NCBI RefSeq assembly: GCF_900100735.1
Contig: NZ_FNCJ01000010.1
Coordinates: 186,001 to 250,000 of the forward strand
Length of the DNA stretch: 64,000 nt
Direction of reading: 5' to 3'
Source: Paraburkholderia phenazinium
Lineage (GTDB): Bacteria; Pseudomonadota; Gammaproteobacteria; Burkholderiales; Burkholderiaceae
Part shown: positions 59,714 through 64,000 of the stretch, piece by piece
How the letters are laid out: every line of letters begins with the position of its first letter
Numbering within the stretch: the stretch's first letter is position 1
Translations under genes and position numbers: made by a program
Notes under the pieces: model-generated
What the model was told of the DNA's origin: nothing
The model's input: only the letters and a program-made list of their open reading frames with translations
The model's database searches: none

Positions 59714-60867
59714 TGTTGCCTTCCTTCTGTGCTCGGGCTCTGGCTCGGGACGACACCTGCCACGCTCGCGCAAATCTGCGCGACCTGTTCCGTGGCATCC
59801 GGTTTCGCGAGCGAGCGCGAACGCTCTGCCATCTCCGCGAGACTCTCGCGGGTCTGGCTGCGCAACCAGGCGGCGAGTCCATCCACCGTCAGATCGCGTT
59901 GCTGCACGACCAGCGCCGCGCCGTGATCGGCGAGGAACGCTGCGTTAGTTGTCTGGTGATCGTCGACCGCATGCGGGAACGGCACGAACAGCGCCGCCAC
60001 GCCCACGGCCGCAATCTCGGCGACGGTCATCGCGCCCGAACGGCAGATCACCAGATCCGCGTTCGCGTAGGCGCTCTTCATGTCGTCGATGAACGGCACG
60101 AGCCGCACGTTTGCTTCTTGACCCGCTTCACCGGCCTCACCATTGGCGGCCAGCAAACCCGCTTCCACATAGTTCGCTTTCAGCGCATCGATATGCTTCG
60201 CGCCCGCCTGATGCACCACGCGCGGACGTTCCTGCGGATCCAGCAATGCCAGTGCACGCGGCACGACTTCGTTCAAAGCCGCGGCCCCCAGACTGCCGCC
60301 AAATACCAGCACATTCAGCGGACCGCTGCGTTGGGCGTAGCGTGCTTTGGGTGGCAATGCGCGCGCAAGTTCCTCACGAATCGGATTTCCGGTCCATTCG
60401 GCATGCGGCAGCGCGTCCGGGAACGCCACGAGCACGCGTTTCGCGACTTTCGCCAGCACCTTGTTTGCGAGGCCGGCAATCGAATTCTGTTCATGCAGCA
60501 CGAGCGGACGGCCGCTCAACGCGGTCATCAAACCGGCCGGGAACGTGATGTAACCGCCCATGCCGAGCACCACGTCGGGCTTCACGCGCCGCAGCACGCT
60601 CAAGCTCTGGGCGCAGGCGCGCAGCAGATTGACCGGCAGCATCAGCTTGGTCTTCAGGCCCTTGCCGCGCAGACCGCCGAAGCGCACGTATTCCATCGGA
60701 ATGCCGTGCTTGGCGACGAGCGTTGCTTCCATGCCCGCGGGGTTGCCGAGCCACACGACTTTCCAGCCCCACGCCTGCATCAGATGGGCGACCGCGAGTC
60801 CCGGGAACACGTGTCCTCCGGTGCCGCCGGCCATCACCATCAGGGTGCGCTGCTGCGTGGGGGTCAT
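59710..60867 (-). CDS. murG: UDP-GlcNAc transferase MurG
   Basis: 385-aa GT28 enzyme that makes lipid II from lipid I at the inner membrane. [15 protein letters not shown] at the N-terminus, [11 protein letters not shown] and [13 protein letters not shown], and the C-terminal [25 protein letters not shown] bind UDP-GlcNAc. Two Rossmann-like halves. A short Gly/Ala/Glu insertion ([17 protein letters not shown]) lies near residue 245. Overlaps ftsW by 4 bases. Confidence 0.97.
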   Translation of the reverse strand: MTPTQQRTLMVMAGGTGGHVFPGLAVAHLMQAWGWKVVWLGNPAGMEATLVAKHGIPMEYVRFGGLRGKGLKTKLMLPVNLLRACAQSLSVLRRVKPDVVLGMGGYITFPAGLMTALSGRPLVLHEQNSIAGLANKVLAKVAKRVLVAFPDALPHAEWTGNPIREELARALPPKARYAQRSGPLNVLVFGGSLGAAALNEVVPRALALLDPQERPRVVHQAGAKHIDALKANYVEAGLLAANGEAGEAGQEANVRLVPFIDDMKSAYANADLVICRSGAMTVAEIAAVGVAALFVPFPHAVDDHQTTNAAFLADHGAALVVQQRDLTVDGLAAWLRSQTRESLAEMAERSRSLAKPDATEQVAQICASVAGVVPSQSPSTEGRQQ

Positions 60868-62126
60868 ACTTTCCCTCCGCGCATCAACACCCGGTTCTCA
60901 TAGTCGACGCGCATCAGCACCGCGACCGCCACACAGTTCAGCAAAATGCCCGAACCACCGTAGCTGACGAGCGGCAATGTGAGACCCTTGGTCGGCAGCA
61001 AGCCGAGGTTCACGCCCATATTGATAAAGGTCTGCGCGCCGAACCACAGGCCCATGCCCTTCGCCACCAGCCCCGCAAAGGTGCGATCGAGCGCCAGCGC
61101 CTGACGGCCGATTTCGAACGAGCGGCGCACGATCCAGTAGAACATCAGGATCACCACCAGCACGCCCACAAAACCCAGTTCCTCGCCGATCACCGCGAGG
61201 ATAAAGTCGGTATGCGCTTCCGGCAGGTAGTTGAGCTTTTCAACGCTACCGCCGAGGCCCACGCCAAACCATTCGCCGCGCCCGAAAGCGATCAGCGAGT
61301 GCGTCAATTGATACGCCTTGCCCTGCGCGTAACGGTCGTCCCATGGATCGAGGTACGCGAAGATCCGCTCACGACGCCACGGCGACGCCCACACCAGCAG
61401 GCTGAAGGTGCCGACCGCGGTCGCCACCAGGCCGCCGAACAGCTTGCCGTTCACGCCGCCGAGGAACAGAACGCCCATCGCGATCGCGGCGATCACCATG
61501 AAAGCGCCCATGTCCGGCTCGAGCAGCAGCAACGCGCCGACCACGCCCACGGCAAACGCCATCGGCAAAAATCCCTTGGCGAAGCTATGCATGTATTCCT
61601 GCTTGCGCACGGTGTAGTTCGCCGCGTAGATCGTCACGGCGAGCTTCATGATTTCCGACGGCTGCATGTTCGTGATGCCGAGCGGGATCCAGCGGCGCGC
61701 GCCGTTCACGCCCTTGCCGATGTGCGGAATCAGCACGATCACAAGACTCAGTAAGGCCAGCAGGAAGAGCTTCGGCGCGTACTTGTCCCAGGTCGAAACC
61801 GGAATCCGGAAGGCGATCACGCCCACCACCGAGCCCATCACCACGAAGATGATCTGGCGCACGAGGAAGGCCCAGTCGCGATACGACGAGTACTTCGGCG
61901 AGTCCGGCATCGCAATCGACGCCGAGTACACCATCACGATGCCGAGGCCCAGCAGCGCGATCACTACCCACAGCAGCGAGTGGTCGTAATCGAGCATGCG
62001 CGAGCGCAGCGGACGCACGCCGTTGACGGCGCTCGCGAGGCCGCTCGTGGTGCGGCCTGCGCTCGCATCGCCGACTGAGCCGCGCTGCTTGGCGAGGCGC
62101 GAACCGAAGCGTTCCGACCAGCTCAT
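60864..62126 (-). CDS. ftsW: SEDS peptidoglycan polymerase FtsW
   Basis: 420-aa polytopic SEDS protein with about ten transmembrane helices. An N-terminal cytoplasmic stretch of about 45 residues precedes the first helix. [30 protein letters not shown] is the SEDS signature, containing the catalytic Asp. [13 protein letters not shown] is also conserved. It polymerises septal glycan with FtsI, whose gene lies beyond the right edge if order is standard. Overlaps murD and murG by 4 bases each. Confidence 0.97.
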   Translation of the reverse strand: MSWSERFGSRLAKQRGSVGDASAGRTTSGLASAVNGVRPLRSRMLDYDHSLLWVVIALLGLGIVMVYSASIAMPDSPKYSSYRDWAFLVRQIIFVVMGSVVGVIAFRIPVSTWDKYAPKLFLLALLSLVIVLIPHIGKGVNGARRWIPLGITNMQPSEIMKLAVTIYAANYTVRKQEYMHSFAKGFLPMAFAVGVVGALLLLEPDMGAFMVIAAIAMGVLFLGGVNGKLFGGLVATAVGTFSLLVWASPWRRERIFAYLDPWDDRYAQGKAYQLTHSLIAFGRGEWFGVGLGGSVEKLNYLPEAHTDFILAVIGEELGFVGVLVVILMFYWIVRRSFEIGRQALALDRTFAGLVAKGMGLWFGAQTFINMGVNLGLLPTKGLTLPLVSYGGSGILLNCVAVAVLMRVDYENRVLMRGGKV

Positions 62127-63637
62127 ATCATCGTCCCCCGCTCGGCAGCGATGTCTTCAACCGTGCTGCGAAACACCGCGGCACGATGCGCGTAACCCTT
62201 GAACATGTCGAAGCTCGCACAGGCCGGCGACAGCAGCACGGCATCGCCCGGCTGCGCGAGCGCTGCCGCGGCAAGCGTGGCTTCTTCGAGCGTGGCGTGA
62301 TCGGTCATTGCGATACCGGTGTCGGCGAGCGCGGCGCGAATCAGCGGCGCATCGCGGCCGATCAGCATCACCGCACGGCACCAGCGCATCACCGGTGCGG
62401 CGAGCGGGTCGAATTCCTGGCCCTTGCCGTCGCCACCGGCAATCAGCACCGCGCGCTGCGCGAGGCCGTCGAGCGCCGCGACGGTCGCACCGACGTTGGT
62501 GCCCTTGCTGTCGTCCACATAGTCGATGCCGTCGATCGAGGCGATCAGCTCCACCCGATGCGGCTCGCCGCGGTACTCGCGCAAGCCATGCAGCAACGGC
62601 GCGCCCGGCAAATCGATCGCGCGCGCCAGCGCAAATGCGGCGAGCGCGTTGGCGGCGTTATGCAGGCCGCGGATGCGCAGCGCATCGGCCGGCATCAGGC
62701 GCTTGAGGCCGATGCTCGGCGGTGCGGCGGTTTCGTTCTTGCGACGACGGGTCGGCGCGGGTTCGTCGGTGGCGTCACGGTCATGAGCTTCAACGAGCCA
62801 AATGATGCCGTTGTCGCGCATCAGGCCGTAGTCCCCGGGACGCGTCGGCTCGGTGACACCGAAGGTGACCACCGGCGCCGTTGCCTCGGCGGCGGGCGCG
62901 AGCGCCATCACGCGAGCGTCGTCGCGGTTCAGCACCCGCACGGTCTCTGCTGCGAAAATCCGGCCCTTCGCCGCGGCGTAGGCGTCGAGTCCGCCATGCC
63001 AGTCGAGGTGGTCCTGCGTGATGTTGAGAACGACCGCCGCATCCGGGGCAAACGTATGCGCCGTTTCCAACTGGAAGCTCGACAGTTCGAGCACCCACAC
63101 ATCGGGCAGCGCGGTGTTGTCGATCGCTTCGGTCAGCTTGTCGAGCGCGGCGGGGCTGATATTGCCTGCCACCGCGACCTTCTTGCCGGCGCGTTCGCAC
63201 AGCAGGCCGGTCAGACTCGTCGTGGTGGTCTTGCCGTTGGTGCCGGTGATCGCGATGACCTTCGGCGCATAGCCGCTCTCGCCCAGCGTCTTCAGCGCCT
63301 GGGCGAAAAATTCAAGCTCGCCCCAGACCGGGATGTCCTTTTCGCGTGCTTCGGTAATCAGCGGCAGCAGGTCGGCGGCAAGCGGCGACAAACCGGGGCT
63401 GATCGCCACCAGTTCGACGCCTTCGAGCAGCACAGGCGAAAACGGACCGCCGACAAAGTCGGCATCGATGCCATGCGCTTCCAGCCCGGACAGGTTCGGC
63501 GGCACCTCGCGCGTGTCAGCCACGCGCAGCCGACACCCGTGCCGCGCGCACCAGCGCGCCATCGCGAGACCCGATTCACCGAGTCCCAGCACGAGCACCA
63601 TCGGCTTTTGCCGATCCCGAAACTTCTCGCCAAACAT
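62123..63637 (-). CDS. murD: UDP-MurNAc-L-alanine--D-glutamate ligase
   Basis: 504-aa Mur ligase that adds D-Glu. [15 protein letters not shown] is the N-terminal nucleotide-fold motif and [16 protein letters not shown] the P-loop; [20 protein letters not shown] and [14 protein letters not shown] follow. It is longer than E. coli MurD (438 aa). Part of the difference is a charged insertion near residues 285-315 ([18 protein letters not shown]). It starts 28 bases after mraY. Confidence 0.96.
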   Translation of the reverse strand: MFGEKFRDRQKPMVLVLGLGESGLAMARWCARHGCRLRVADTREVPPNLSGLEAHGIDADFVGGPFSPVLLEGVELVAISPGLSPLAADLLPLITEAREKDIPVWGELEFFAQALKTLGESGYAPKVIAITGTNGKTTTTSLTGLLCERAGKKVAVAGNISPAALDKLTEAIDNTALPDVWVLELSSFQLETAHTFAPDAAVVLNITQDHLDWHGGLDAYAAAKGRIFAAETVRVLNRDDARVMALAPAAEATAPVVTFGVTEPTRPGDYGLMRDNGIIWLVEAHDRDATDEPAPTRRRKNETAAPPSIGLKRLMPADALRIRGLHNAANALAAFALARAIDLPGAPLLHGLREYRGEPHRVELIASIDGIDYVDDSKGTNVGATVAALDGLAQRAVLIAGGDGKGQEFDPLAAPVMRWCRAVMLIGRDAPLIRAALADTGIAMTDHATLEEATLAAAALAQPGDAVLLSPACASFDMFKGYAHRAAVFRSTVEDIAAERGTMI

Positions 63638-63665
63638 CGCTTTCCCTTTTTACTTCGTCAACTGC

Positions 63666-64000
63666 TTAACGCAACTTGAGCGTGGACAAACCGAACAGAC
63701 ACAGCATCAGCGTGATGATCCAGAAACGCACGACAACCTGCGTCTCCTTCCAGCCGGACAATTCGAAATGGTGATGCAGCGGCGCCATCTTGAAGAGGCG
63801 CCGGCCTTCGCCGTAACGGCGCTTGGTGAACTTGAACCAGGTCACCTGCAGCATCACGGAGAGCGTCTCCGCCACGAAGATGCCGCCCATAATGAAGAGC
63901 ACGATTTCCTGGCGCACGATCACCGCGATGGTGCCGAGCGCGCCGCCCAGCGCCAGCGCGCCGACGTCGCCCATGAACATCTGCGCGGGGTGCGTGTTGA
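63666..64000 (-). CDS. mraY: Phospho-MurNAc-pentapeptide transferase MraY (C-terminal part)
   Basis: Partial gene; the 5' part lies beyond the right edge. About 110 C-terminal residues are visible. [19 protein letters not shown] contains a catalytic aspartate of the MraY family. [26 protein letters not shown] is the HHH motif typical of MraY, followed by the last transmembrane helix. It makes lipid I from UDP-MurNAc-pentapeptide and undecaprenyl phosphate. Confidence 0.97.
   Translation of the reverse strand, partial: NTHPAQMFMGDVGALALGGALGTIAVIVRQEIVLFIMGGIFVAETLSVMLQVTWFKFTKRRYGEGRRLFKMAPLHHHFELSGWKETQVVVRFWIITLMLCLFGLSTLKLR

Overview
The window is a GC-rich, densely coded stretch of bacterial chromosome made almost entirely of housekeeping genes. 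Protein content and gene order point to a beta-proteobacterium of the Burkholderia/Paraburkholderia group: a division and cell wall (dcw) cluster running mraY-murD-ftsW-murG-murC-ddl-ftsQ-ftsA-ftsZ, then lpxC, secA, argJ, zapD, coaE, pilDCB, ispB, rplU-rpmA-obgE-proB, proS, ffh and nrdAB, plus an Ala/Lys-rich histone H1-like protein and KDPGal (De Ley-Doudoroff type) galactonate genes. This assignment is inference from gene content; no rRNA gene is present.

Layout. 16-3651: a minus-strand sugar acid operon (IclR regulator, dgoK, dgoA, SDR dehydrogenase) that probably continues past the left edge. 3652-4696: an intergenic region dominated by a large nested inverted repeat. 4697-10694: minus-strand mtgA, aroE, an RNB-family ribonuclease, a YqiA-like esterase and mpl. 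10908-19096: plus-strand genes (an unrecognised protein, a TlpA-like thioredoxin, aroQ, accB-accC, prmA, a DUF3426 protein, tpx, a PfkB sugar/adenosine kinase, a glycine-zipper lipoprotein). 19352-27699: minus-strand histone-like gene, nrdB, nrdA, ampD, a PP0621-like protein and a CcsA-like membrane protein. 27781-29856: ffh and a phosphoribosyltransferase. 29996-33945: marC-like gene and proS (minus), rppH and a CNP1-like lipoprotein (plus). 34097-37216: proB, obgE, rpmA, rplU (minus). 37433-45625: ispB, tRNA-Pro(CGG), a CNNM/CorC-type protein, pilB-pilC-pilD, coaE, zapD, yacG (plus). 45718-51220: mutT, an AAA ATPase, argJ, secA (minus). 51499-51996: dciA. 52063-64000: lpxC, a peroxiredoxin and the dcw cluster (minus), with mraY cut by the right edge.

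How the genes work together. The right end builds the division septum and peptidoglycan precursors (MraY, MurD, MurG, MurC, Ddl; FtsW, Q, A, Z). LpxC commits to lipid A, and ZapD and YacG sit in the coaE/pil group. Peptidoglycan synthesis and recycling recur on the left (mtgA, mpl, ampD). Many minus-strand neighbours overlap by exactly 4 bases (ATGA or GTGA), which implies translational coupling inside operons.

No convincing new multi-gene system is visible. The strongest non-gene signals are the roughly 690-base nested palindrome beside mtgA and the nrdA control region, where two NrdR-box-like 16-mers lie 31 bases apart next to three DnaA-box-like 9-mers with an exact 12-base period.
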